Positions 1 to 7,001 of a stretch of DNA of 64,000 nt are shown here, piece after piece. A model generated the notes under the pieces. That model worked only from the letters and a program-made list of their open reading frames with translations, searched no databases and had not been told where the DNA came from. Source of the stretch: an uncultured Lachnospiraceae bacterium (GTDB lineage Bacteria > Bacillota > Clostridia > Lachnospirales > Lachnospiraceae); assembly GCA_947367855.1 (NCBI GenBank), contig CANBFE010000002.1, positions 186,001 through 250,000 of the forward strand, written 5' to 3'. Numbering within the stretch: the stretch's first letter is position 1; each line of letters starts with the position of its first letter. A program made the position numbers and the translations under genes.

Positions 1-1
1 G

Positions 2-694
2 CGGAGATTTGCCCGCCTGAAGCCTGCGGCCGGGGATTTCCGTATTTTCTGGGACAATGCATATGCAGTGCATCATCTATATGATGAGACAGAACAGCAG
101 GATAAGGTTCTGGAGATTCTGAGTGAGTGCGAGAAGGCAGGCAATCCGGATATGGTGTATGAATTCGCATCCACCTCCAAGGTCAGCTTTTCCGGGGCAG
201 GGGTGGCAGCCATCGCCTCCTCTAAAAGGAATCTTGACTGTATCAGAAAGACATTAACCATTCAGACCATTGGCTATGACAAAATCAATCAGCTTCGCCA
301 TGTGCGTTATTTCAAGAATTTTGACGGCATAAAGGCACATATGAGAAAGCACGCGGCTCTGATGCGTCCGAAGTTTGAAACCGTGCTGAGGGCTTTGGAG
401 AGGGAACTGGCAGGAACGGGAATCGGCCAGTGGACCAATCCCAGGGGAGGATATTTTATTTCCTTTGAGTCCATGGAGGGCTGTGCAAAGGCCATTGTGG
501 CAAAATGCAGGGAAGCAGGTGTGACACTCACCGGGGCAGGGGCAACCTATCCCTACGGAAAGGACCCCAGGGACAGTAATATCCGCATCGCTCCCACATA
601 TCCTACGCCGGAGGAACTGGCCATGGCCACGGAACTTTTTGTACTGTGTGTGAAACTGGTCAGCGTTGAGAAACTGTTGGAGCAGATGGGATAG
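2..694 (+). CDS. Class I/II aminotransferase, 5'-truncated by window start
   Basis: This is the C-terminal part of a PLP-dependent aminotransferase. The frame is open from base 2, so the gene begins outside the window. Near the start it reads WDNAYAVHHL, the stretch holding the conserved Asp/Asn/Tyr that hold the cofactor. STSKVSFSGAG follows, with the Lys expected to form the Schiff base with PLP. The C-terminal small domain contains SNIRIAPTYPTPEEL, where the Arg is expected to bind the substrate carboxylate. It resembles the bacterial aspartate-aminotransferase-like group (Pfam Asp_aminotransf), but the substrate cannot be fixed from this part. A GTG at 68 is in frame but is internal to the conserved fold and is not the start. 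Confidence 0.9.
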   Translation, partial: RRFARLKPAAGDFRIFWDNAYAVHHLYDETEQQDKVLEILSECEKAGNPDMVYEFASTSKVSFSGAGVAAIASSKRNLDCIRKTLTIQTIGYDKINQLRHVRYFKNFDGIKAHMRKHAALMRPKFETVLRALERELAGTGIGQWTNPRGGYFISFESMEGCAKAIVAKCREAGVTLTGAGATYPYGKDPRDSNIRIAPTYPTPEELAMATELFVLCVKLVSVEKLLEQMG

Positions 695-793
695 AGAAAA
701 ACCAGTCCGGGAAGGGAGACGGGAGGCAGGCATACAGGAAAGACGGGCCGCATAAGATGAAGTGGTATCACTTTTGGAAGGGCGGTGCGGCGA

Positions 794-1393
794 ATGACGC
801 TTACATGGAAAAAACTGGGGGCAGGAAACGGAACCTTTTTGACTTTTTTCTGCGTAGGACTGGCAGTGGGAATTTTGGCAGTTAATATGGGAAAGGGCAT
901 TTTGCTTGGGGATGGCGGATTGTTTGATGAATCCACCCTGTACCACATGAAGTACATGACAGTGGACAGCAATGCCCTTTTTTGCTACATTCTCAGAAAG
1001 AGGATCTGCAGGCTTTTGGGCATTGCAGTGTTATCCACCACCTATCTGGGGATGGCGGCCTGTATGGGAGTGTCCTTCTGGTATGGCCTGTCCACAGGAG
1101 CCTTTGTGGTGTCCCTGATGATGCGCTACGGTATCAAGGGTATTCTGCTGTCGCTGATCAGCATGTTTCCCCAGTATCTGGTCTACATCCCTGCAGTTCT
1201 GGTTTTTCTGGCGTGGTGCAGCGAGATCTTCCGGGGAATTTATATCAGGGGGGAATACAGTGTGTCTGACAGAGGATTTCTGGTGAAAAAGGCGGGACAT
1301 TTTGCGGGAATTCTGGCTGCGGTGACAGCGGGGTGTTTTCTGGAAGGCTATATAAATCCCTATTTATTACTGGGTTTTTTGAAAATATTTTGA
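794..1393 (+). CDS. spoIIM: Stage II sporulation protein M
   Basis: A 199-aa polytopic membrane protein. SpoIIM acts with SpoIID and SpoIIP in the peptidoglycan-degrading machine that drives forespore engulfment. The N-terminal membrane segment (about residues 11-30, FFCVGLAVGILAVNMG) is followed by a soluble stretch and several more hydrophobic helices; the pattern YGIKGILLSLISMFPQYL is characteristic of the family. The ATG at 794 has GGAAGGG at 776-782. A GTG at 785 in the same frame sits too close to that site and is less likely. A hairpin terminator follows at 1406. SpoIIM next to spoVA genes groups two sporulation functions, but the terminator suggests separate transcription. Confidence 0.9.
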   Translation: MTLTWKKLGAGNGTFLTFFCVGLAVGILAVNMGKGILLGDGGLFDESTLYHMKYMTVDSNALFCYILRKRICRLLGIAVLSTTYLGMAACMGVSFWYGLSTGAFVVSLMMRYGIKGILLSLISMFPQYLVYIPAVLVFLAWCSEIFRGIYIRGEYSVSDRGFLVKKAGHFAGILAAVTAGCFLEGYINPYLLLGFLKIF

Positions 1394-1405
1394 ATTCGGA
1401 CCAGG

Positions 1406-1430
1406 GCAGGAATATTTATTCCTGCTTTTT
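1406..1430 (+). terminator. Rho-independent terminator after spoIIM
   Basis: GCAGGAAT and ATTCCTGC form an 8-bp perfect stem around a 4-nt loop, followed directly by TTTTT. It ends the spoIIM transcript and overlaps the -35 region proposed for the spoVA promoter. Confidence 0.85.
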
Positions 1431-1439
1431 CTCATAATA
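1410..1439 (+). promoter_or_regulatory. Sigma-G/sigma-F-like promoter for spoVA genes
   Basis: GAATA at 1410-1414 and CATAATA at 1433-1439 are separated by 18 bases. This fits the forespore sigma-G pattern (G-A-T-A type -35, CATNNTA -10). spoVA operons are sigma-G dependent in Bacillus subtilis. No good sigma-A promoter is seen here. The match is visual only. Confidence 0.55.
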
Positions 1440-1476
1440 GGGATAAGAAAACGGTAAAGGCAGCGAATCTTAAAAA

Positions 1477-1956
1477 ATGGGGATTTTTTTTCTGATACTT
1501 GTGGGTGTGAGTTACGGGCTTCTGGCTGCGGCGGGAGTGTTTACCGTATTGGCCGCGGTAGGGCTGGTGCCTCGTTTCGCCGGAAAGACCCATACGGCAG
1601 AATATGTTTTAATATACGAAGAAATGGTGGTTTTCGGTACATTGACCGGCTGTGTGCTCAGTGTATTTTCCAGGTACTGTCAGTTTGGAGCCTGGTGGAT
1701 GGGACGCTTTCCGGGGCAGGAGAGCCTGTTGTATGGGATAGGAGCGCTGTGGCAGGCTGTATTCGGCCTTTTTGCAGGAATGTTTGTGGGATGCCTGGCT
1801 CTTGCCATTGCGGAGATGTTGGACAGCATACCCATACTTACACGGCGCATTTCTTTCCGGCACGGACTGGGACTGGCGGTTGTCAGCATGGCGGCCGGAA
1901 AACTATGCGGTTCCATTCTGTATTTTCTCACGGAACTGCACCGCACGACGGCATGA
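1477..1956 (+). CDS. spoVAB: Stage V sporulation protein AB
   Basis: A 159-aa membrane protein with four or five hydrophobic segments. The order GLVPRFAGKTH, then EEMVVFGTLTG, then a C-terminal EMLDSIPILTRRISF motif matches SpoVAB. SpoVA proteins form the inner-membrane channel that moves dipicolinic acid into the developing spore and out on germination. The ribosome site before the ATG is weak (AAAGG about 20 bases upstream). It is the first gene after the sigma-G-like promoter. In B. subtilis spoVAA precedes spoVAB; here the order is reversed. Confidence 0.8.
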   Translation: MGIFFLILVGVSYGLLAAAGVFTVLAAVGLVPRFAGKTHTAEYVLIYEEMVVFGTLTGCVLSVFSRYCQFGAWWMGRFPGQESLLYGIGALWQAVFGLFAGMFVGCLALAIAEMLDSIPILTRRISFRHGLGLAVVSMAAGKLCGSILYFLTELHRTTA

Positions 1957-1998
1957 AAACGCGGGAAAACGCAAAGGTAGGGCCAGGGAGGAGTATTT

Positions 1999-2622
1999 AT
2001 GGCAAATGCAACGGTTTACCTGAAATGTGACAGGAACGTGGAGGTACAGTCGGAGGATGTGTTTATGACGGATGTGGGCGCGCTGCGCTGTGCGGACGGG
2101 ACAACAGCGGCCAGACTGAAAGCGCTGAAAGTGCATCATTTCTCCAAAGAGGCCCCCAGGCGCTGTGTCATCAGCACCCTGAAAATGGTGGAACTGATGG
2201 AAAATGCCTGTCCCAATATAAGCGTGGAGATTGTTGGGGAACCTGATGTTCTGGTGGAGATGGTCAGTGTGGACAGGCACAAGGGATGGCAGCAGTGGCT
2301 GAAATGCGCTTTGGTATGCCTGGTGAGTTTTTTCGGAACTGCATTTACCATTATGGCATATCACAATGACGTAGGTATTAATGATGTTTTCACGGAGGTA
2401 TACAGGATGGTGATGAACCGGGAACCCCAGGGGCTGAATACCCTGGAAATTTCCTATTCCCTGGGACTTGCCGCAGGGATTATTCTGTTTTTCAACCATG
2501 TGGGAGGCAGGCGTCTGACCAAGGATCCGACTCCCATTGAGGTGGCCATGCGCAATTACGAAGAGGATGTGGACAAGGCGCTGATTGCCACGGCAGGAAG
2601 AGAGGGCAAGGAGCAGGAATAG
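1999..2622 (+). CDS. spoVAA: Stage V sporulation protein AA
   Basis: A 207-aa protein with a soluble N-terminal domain (about residues 1-95) followed by two membrane segments (about 97-118 and 148-166). The N-terminus VYLKCDRNVEV and the C-terminal DPTPIEVAMRNYEEDVDKAL are typical of SpoVAA, a component of the dipicolinate channel. GGGAGGAG at about 1987-1994 precedes the ATG. It lies 42 bases after spoVAB and 53 bases before spoVAC, consistent with one transcript. Confidence 0.85.
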   Translation: MANATVYLKCDRNVEVQSEDVFMTDVGALRCADGTTAARLKALKVHHFSKEAPRRCVISTLKMVELMENACPNISVEIVGEPDVLVEMVSVDRHKGWQQWLKCALVCLVSFFGTAFTIMAYHNDVGINDVFTEVYRMVMNREPQGLNTLEISYSLGLAAGIILFFNHVGGRRLTKDPTPIEVAMRNYEEDVDKALIATAGREGKEQE

Positions 2623-2675
2623 AACGGAAGTTCAGGGCGTTCCCCGGGAGGAACGATGGATTAGGAGGTGTAAAA

Positions 2676-3149
2676 ATGCAGAAGACAGAAGAAGATAAGA
2701 AAACACAGCAAAAAGAGTATGAGAAATATGTGAAAGAGGTGACACCCACCCATAATCTATGGCTGCAGATGCTGAAAGCCTTTGTCACAGGCGGCATCAT
2801 CTGCTGTGTGGGACAGTTTATTCTGAATTATGCAGGCAGCATGGGACTGGATAAGCAGACTTCCGCAAGCTGGTGCTCCCTGCTGCTTGTGCTGGCATCC
2901 GTGCTGCTTACGGGGTTTGGAATCTATCCGAAAATTGTAAAATGGGGCGGGGCCGGGGCCCTGGTGCCGATTACAGGTTTCGCAAATTCTGTTGCAGCTC
3001 CGGCTATTGAATATAAGGCTGAGGGGCAGGTATTCGGAATCGGGTGCAAGATTTTTACGATCGCCGGGCCGGTGATTCTGTATGGGATCTTTGCCAGCTG
3101 GCTGCTGGGACTGGGGTACTGGATTGGGAAGTGCTTTGGGGTGTTTTGA
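2676..3149 (+). CDS. spoVAC: Stage V sporulation protein AC
   Basis: A 157-aa membrane protein with a charged N-terminus and about four transmembrane helices. HNLWLQMLKAFVTGGIICC and the central VPITGFANSVAAPAIEYK are the conserved SpoVAC landmarks. SpoVAC has been described as a mechanosensitive channel component in dipicolinate release. TTAGGAGGTG lies just before the ATG. spoVAD and spoVAE normally follow spoVAC; here the next sequence is an intergenic stretch and a toxin-antitoxin locus, so those genes are missing or elsewhere. Confidence 0.93.
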   Translation: MQKTEEDKKTQQKEYEKYVKEVTPTHNLWLQMLKAFVTGGIICCVGQFILNYAGSMGLDKQTSASWCSLLLVLASVLLTGFGIYPKIVKWGGAGALVPITGFANSVAAPAIEYKAEGQVFGIGCKIFTIAGPVILYGIFASWLLGLGYWIGKCFGVF

Positions 3150-3311
3150 GGGAAGCCGCTGTATACAATAATGGGCCTTGTTGTACTCCGCCAGGGAAAT
3201 GCCTGCAGAAACACGGCCAGGGTAGCAGCCAATCACGTCATAGGCCAGGTAGCCGTCGGCATTGATGCGGGTGCTGGCGTTTCCTGTTGCTGCAGGAGCT
3301 GTTTTTTATGC

Positions 3312-3340
3312 TTGACGGCTCTTTATGGATGGGATATAAT
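3312..3340 (+). promoter_or_regulatory. Strong sigma-A promoter for antitoxin RNA
   Basis: TTGACG (3312-3317), a 17-base spacer and TATAAT (3335-3340). Transcription would start near 3347 and run into the hairpin at 3397-3444. No open frame with a ribosome site lies in between, so a noncoding product is likely. Confidence 0.8.
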
Positions 3341-3346
3341 ATGCTT

Positions 3347-3450
3347 AACAAGAGAGCCAATGGCTAGAGTACACCTAGTCGCCGGCAAGTTTCAGTGCAA
3401 AAAGTAGCGCCTTATCTTACCAGGACGAGGGCGCTACTTTTTGCGTGCAA
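3347..3450 (+). ncRNA. Candidate type I antitoxin RNA
   Basis: A transcript of about 100 nt is predicted from the strong promoter at 3312-3340 to the perfect 15-bp hairpin at 3397-3444. It runs convergent to the holin-like toxin gene and is complementary to the 3' end of the toxin message, about 17 bases of coding sequence plus the terminator stem. This is the layout of txpA/RatA-like and Fst/RNAII-like type I systems, where the RNA blocks toxin translation or marks the message for decay. The RNA ends are inferred from sequence only. Confidence 0.6.
3397..3444. terminator. Bidirectional terminator shared by toxin mRNA and antitoxin RNA
   Basis: A 15-bp perfect inverted repeat (3397-3411 and 3430-3444) with an 18-nt loop. 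The arms are rich in A at one end and T at the other, so it has a U-run in both directions. The toxin stop codon (3434-3436, read on the minus strand) is inside one arm. Confidence 0.8.
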
Positions 3451-3520
3451 TGTAAACGACAAGAGTTATCACAGCGCAAAGCATAATTACAAACTGAATC
3501 AAATCAGAATATGTAACCAT
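3434..3520 (-). CDS. Holin-like type I toxin, 28 aa
   Basis: A 28-residue peptide starting MVTYSDLIQF and ending YIARKK: a short polar N-terminus, one hydrophobic helix of about 17 residues and a basic tail. This is the plan of the putative holin-like toxin family (Pfam Hol_Tox) and of TxpA/BsrG-type membrane toxins. The ribosome site is very strong (AAGGAAGGGAG, about 10 bases before the ATG), as is usual for repressed type I toxins. A TATAAT-like -10 on the minus strand lies near 3590-3600. The product would insert in the inner membrane and disturb the potential or division. Toxicity is inferred from the family. Confidence 0.75.
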   Translation of the reverse strand: MVTYSDLIQFVIMLCAVITLVVYIARKK

Positions 3521-3658
3521 TGGCACCAGCTCCCTTCCTTTTAGTGTCCGGCAGCTGACATAATCGCCCCATTGACTCCCCTGGTAAGCATATTATATTG
3601 TCATGGTGCAGGTGAGGGACTGTTTCTACGAGCGGGGTATTTTGGGGACAGTGAGGGT

Positions 3659-4399
3659 TTATCGTGAGAGCTTCTCCCCTACAGCCTTCCACGCCCGGTA
3701 GGAGAAGCCGCAGCTTTCTCCATTGTCAAACCTGATTTCTCTGGAAACAGGGTCAGCCGCCGCGATATGCTGTGGATTTACAAGACAGCCGCGCCTGCAC
3801 ATTATAAAACCATCTCCAAGCTGTTCGGCCATATCTTTTAAGGACATGGCTGCAGTGAAGACCTCTGATTTCATGTGTACCAACAGCTTATGGCGGTTCT
3901 TCTGTGATTCCACAAAATAGATGTCGTCTTTTACGATAAAATGATAAGAACTGCCGATGAAAAGCTGAATGCGGGGAGCCGAGAGCCTTTTGGCGGCATT
4001 GCTGTAATGCTGATCCAACGCATGCAGGGTATCGCTGATTTGGGAATTGAGGCGGCCGTTATCCTTTATAATATAGTCGGCGGCCTGCAGCTTCAGGCGA
4101 AAGGTTTCCATCACCAGTTCGTCATGGGTGGTGACAAAGATAAGAACAGCCTCCGGATCCAGTTCACGGATTTTTGCGCCCAGTTCTATGCCGTTTATTT
4201 CGGATTTTAAAATAACATCCAGAAAATAGATACCGCCCAGAGTTTTATCCTGCAGCAGGTATTCCAGAAGCCCGGTGGGATGACAGGATTTGCACAGGAC
4301 TGTCATTTCCCAGTCGCTGCTGACTGTAAAGTCGGAAACAGCCCGTTCAATCTGTTCTATCCAAAACGGTTCGTCGTCGCATATGTATACTTTGGTCAT
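3659..4399 (-). CDS. LytTR-family response regulator
   Basis: A 246-aa two-component regulator. The receiver domain (about residues 1-125) has the acidic pair in YICDDE, the likely phosphorylated Asp61 in YFLDV and the conserved Thr and Lys in FVTTH and YIIKD. The C-terminal LytTR DNA-binding domain (about 145-246) includes DIYFVESQKNRH and FIMCRRGCLVN. An upstream frame extends to 4471, but AAGGGGAT before the ATG at 4399 fixes the start. The kinase gene lies 16 bases upstream on the same strand. AgrA-like regulators often control peptide signalling, bacteriocins or virulence, but no AgrB/AgrD-like gene is seen nearby. Confidence 0.92.
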   Translation of the reverse strand: MTKVYICDDEPFWIEQIERAVSDFTVSSDWEMTVLCKSCHPTGLLEYLLQDKTLGGIYFLDVILKSEINGIELGAKIRELDPEAVLIFVTTHDELVMETFRLKLQAADYIIKDNGRLNSQISDTLHALDQHYSNAAKRLSAPRIQLFIGSSYHFIVKDDIYFVESQKNRHKLLVHMKSEVFTAAMSLKDMAEQLGDGFIMCRRGCLVNPQHIAAADPVSREIRFDNGESCGFSYRAWKAVGEKLSR

Positions 4400-4415
4400 T
4401 TCTGTTTTATCCCCT

Positions 4416-5717
4416 TTATGTAACCAGTATTTTTTTGACTTCCAAGGTCTGGGAGAAGACAGCATTCTCATATCTTGTGGACAGGTTAGCGAAGGGAACT
4501 GTATCCAGGAGCTCTGCCACCGTGGCCAGTCCGATTCCGTTATGCCCTTTCTTTGTGCTGTATCCCCGTTTTATCAGGTCACTGACAGGAATGGGGAGAG
4601 GGGGCGTGCTGTTGGCAATGGTAAAATGTACAGACATATCAGCGGATACAATGGCGATATGCAGTTCCTTTTCAGCGCTTTCCACAGCAGCTTCTGTTGC
4701 GTTGTCCAGTAAAATGCCCAATATCCGGCACAAAGTCAGGGTATCCATGGGGAGGGCAGGAACAGGCTCCGCTATCTCCAGGTTAAAGGTCAGTTCATGG
4801 TTCAGGGCAGCGACTATTTTGGTGTGCAGCAGGCTTTTTACGGCATCGTCTTCAATCTGGCGCAGCCTGCCCAGATTGAATCTGTCATCGGACAGGACAG
4901 GTGCGCTGTTTAGGATGGTAGTATGGAAATATTCCTTTAACGCTTCTGTATTGTCATTGTCGATATAATACTGCATGGTAGAGAGTATGTTCCGGTAATC
5001 GTGTCGGAAGACACGAATATCTTCGTAGAGCTGCTCCATGCGGTGGGCGTAATCATGCATAATAGCTGACTGCGCCTGCTGAAGGCTGAGCTTGTGGTTC
5101 TTTTCCAGGATATCGTACATACTGTAAAAAATCAATATGGTGGAGAGAACAAAAACTGCAACAAGCAGGCCGTTAAAGGATAAAACCTCTGGGGGGTAGG
5201 AAACGGATTCCCCGTAAATAAAGTTGGCAGCCATCAGTATGAGACCGATATAAAGCTCTGCCAGAAAGAAACAGAGCAGCTTTTTGGGACAGGCATTCAG
5301 GATGGGAAGCCTGGGAAGAATCAAATGCCTGCGGATGAGGCGCAGGACGGCAAAGGTTATAGGAAGTAATATCAAATGTACAATTATAATATTAGCTTGC
5401 GTATAAAAAATTGTTTTTTCTAAAATGCTCAGAGGAATGGTAAAAATATGTTCCAACAAAATCAACAGGAAATGTCCGGTTATGGCAAATAAAAGATCTA
5501 ATAAATTTTTGTGGCATCCCATATATATGAAAAAACTATTTCCGAGTACAAGCGGAAAAGTAAGCCACTGACCATAGTGTACACTGCCTGCATAATTCAG
5601 TAAGAAGAGATAAGTGAGCAGGAAAAAGTAAAACTTGGATTTCATACGCGTTGGCAGCAATCCGGTATAGCCGGTTAACATGGAAAAACTTGATAAAACG
5701 GCAGAAGCTATATTCAA
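4416..5717 (-). CDS. GHKL sensor histidine kinase, AgrC-like
   Basis: A 433-aa sensor kinase. The first 200 residues form about six membrane segments. A helical dimerisation region then carries the H-box VFRHDYRN with His239. The C-terminal ATPase domain has the N-box ILLDNATEAA (Asn339) and the G-box GYSTKKGHNGIGL. The domain order is that of the AgrC/ComD type paired with LytTR regulators. The start is TTG at 5717 (minus strand), chosen because AAAGGAGAA lies 9 bases before it and the membrane segment would otherwise be cut. It forms an operon with the regulator downstream. The ligand is unknown. Confidence 0.92.
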   Translation of the reverse strand: MNIASAVLSSFSMLTGYTGLLPTRMKSKFYFFLLTYLFLLNYAGSVHYGQWLTFPLVLGNSFFIYMGCHKNLLDLLFAITGHFLLILLEHIFTIPLSILEKTIFYTQANIIIVHLILLPITFAVLRLIRRHLILPRLPILNACPKKLLCFFLAELYIGLILMAANFIYGESVSYPPEVLSFNGLLVAVFVLSTILIFYSMYDILEKNHKLSLQQAQSAIMHDYAHRMEQLYEDIRVFRHDYRNILSTMQYYIDNDNTEALKEYFHTTILNSAPVLSDDRFNLGRLRQIEDDAVKSLLHTKIVAALNHELTFNLEIAEPVPALPMDTLTLCRILGILLDNATEAAVESAEKELHIAIVSADMSVHFTIANSTPPLPIPVSDLIKRGYSTKKGHNGIGLATVAELLDTVPFANLSTRYENAVFSQTLEVKKILVT

Positions 5718-5943
5718 ACAGGATTCTCCTTTCTCTTATTTACGTTCATGTCTAATATCTGTCATTTCATGCAGAAAATAGTTATGATATTAAATATGTG
5801 TTATTCTGTTTATATAAGTTATTATAACAAACGGCAGTATATTTTCAATGCGAAACAGTAAAGAAAATAAAGGAATGAAAAATTAGCAAAATAAGCCGCC
5901 CAAAGAACTCCTGAACAAGAAAAGGGGAAGAAAAGGAGGTAGG

Positions 5944-6033
5944 ATGGCTGACAATTTTACCGGGGGCAGGCGCCAGTTGGTTTCTTTCAAAGTGAAATAC
6001 CATATTCAGGGCAGATGCAGCAGTCTCGTCTAA
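5944..6033 (+). CDS. Possible 29-aa peptide or 5' gene remnant
   Basis: An ATG at 5944 follows a near-perfect ribosome site (AAAAGGAGGTAGG) and opens a 29-codon frame beginning MADNFTGGRRQLVSFK. No membrane segment or processing motif is evident. Because it stops just before a group II intron remnant, it may be the 5' end of a gene that was interrupted or decayed. The N-terminus has a faint similarity to the start of SpoVAD (a TG-x-x-Q-like pattern), which is only a guess. Confidence 0.25.
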   Translation: MADNFTGGRRQLVSFKVKYHIQGRCSSLV

Positions 6034-6099
6034 AAGACAAGGTTTCCCTGAATGTGAGTCTTCATAAATGTATTAGATAACCATTTTTTCAGTGTCAGG

Positions 6100-6375
6100 G
6101 GGTGATAACCGTTATGGTAAGGGTATAGTGGCGTTTTCCGGTCTGAGAACCTGGCGAGGCTGATGAGAAATATGACGTACAGTCAAAGGAATAAGAGAGG
6201 AAATCGAATGGGTAGTGGGAAGGGGCACGCCTTATGCGAATACAAAGAAATGTTGTGTGGACATTAGAGAGCTAATTAATATGATGATTTATTTAGAAGT
6301 GAGGGTTAAGCCGTATGCGTTAGCAGTGCATGTACGGTTTGAATTAGGGGCATGGGGAGTAATCCCCATATCTGC
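6100..6375 (+). mobile_element. Group II intron remnant without reverse transcriptase
   Basis: The stretch has the look of bacterial group II intron RNA. A domain V-like hairpin lies at about 6308-6341 (AGCCGTATGCG pairing with GCATGTACGGTTT). It is followed by a domain VI-like stem at 6352-6369 (ATGGGG/CCCCAT). Upstream, the text TTATGGTAAGGGTATAGTG and the segment GAGAACCTGGCGAGGCTGA resemble domain I. There is no intron-encoded protein and the 5' GTGYG boundary cannot be located, so this is most likely a truncated or degenerate copy. The boundaries are approximate. Confidence 0.55.
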
Positions 6376-6395
6376 TTAAGAAAGGAATAGTTAAA

Positions 6396-6905
6396 TTGAA
6401 TTTAAGGAAACTGGGTATGAAAAAAAAGATTTATATATTTATTTTTTTATGTATAGTATGTATATTTGTTTGGTGGCATATTCCTGTTTATTTTCTAAGT
6501 GGTATTGACCCAATAGAAATTAAGGAAATTAGAGTGTATAATGGCAATAGTGGAAACGAATTTGTAATTATTGAACCTGATGGAATTGCTTTTATTGTTA
6601 ATAGCATAAAAGCAATTTCATTTAGAAAAGATGAAATTATTTCTGGAGTTGACTATTGGTATTATTTATCATTTATCAACAAAAATGGAGAAGAAGCAGA
6701 ATCTTTAGGTATACAAAATTTTCGTTTTCTGAGAAAAGCTATTTCACAAAAATATGAAGTATTTTATTATTGTAATGGGGAACTACAAGCAATTGGTGAT
6801 TATTTGGAAAGTATAGAAGGTACACAGTTTCCTGATTATAATAAAGATCCAGATTTTGTTGGTATATCTTGTATGAAAGGAGAAAAATGGGCATTAGTGG
6901 AGTAA
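6396..6905 (+). CDS. Hypothetical membrane-anchored protein, AT-rich
   Basis: A 169-aa protein of unknown function. A lysine-rich start is followed by a hydrophobic anchor (about residues 11-34, IYIFIFLCIVCIFVWW), then a soluble extracytoplasmic domain. Two starts are possible: TTG at 6396 with AAAGGA 9 bases upstream, and ATG at 6417 with AAGGA at a similar distance. Base composition is far more AT-rich than neighbours, and codons end mostly in A or T, which suggests transfer from another genome. It lies just after the intron remnant. I do not recognise a family. Confidence 0.7.
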   Translation: MNLRKLGMKKKIYIFIFLCIVCIFVWWHIPVYFLSGIDPIEIKEIRVYNGNSGNEFVIIEPDGIAFIVNSIKAISFRKDEIISGVDYWYYLSFINKNGEEAESLGIQNFRFLRKAISQKYEVFYYCNGELQAIGDYLESIEGTQFPDYNKDPDFVGISCMKGEKWALVE

Positions 6906-7001
6906 GAAGCATTATATTAGTGTTTTAAATGGAATACTTAATGAATCTGAAAGACAGCTGGCTGCCTGTTTAGAGATTATATGATACAGGAGGACCGAAA
7001 A

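Larger units (their letters stand above)
5718..6395. other. Long intergenic region with intron remnant
   Basis: This 678-base stretch between the kinase and an AT-rich gene holds an AT-rich leader (5740-5880), the possible small frame at 5944 and the intron remnant. No tRNA and no further protein gene is visible in it. Confidence 0.6.

Noticed and set aside
254..972. Minus-strand frames opposite the aminotransferase and spoIIM
   Set aside because: Both opposite-strand genes are clear family members; the antisense text has no recognisable motif.
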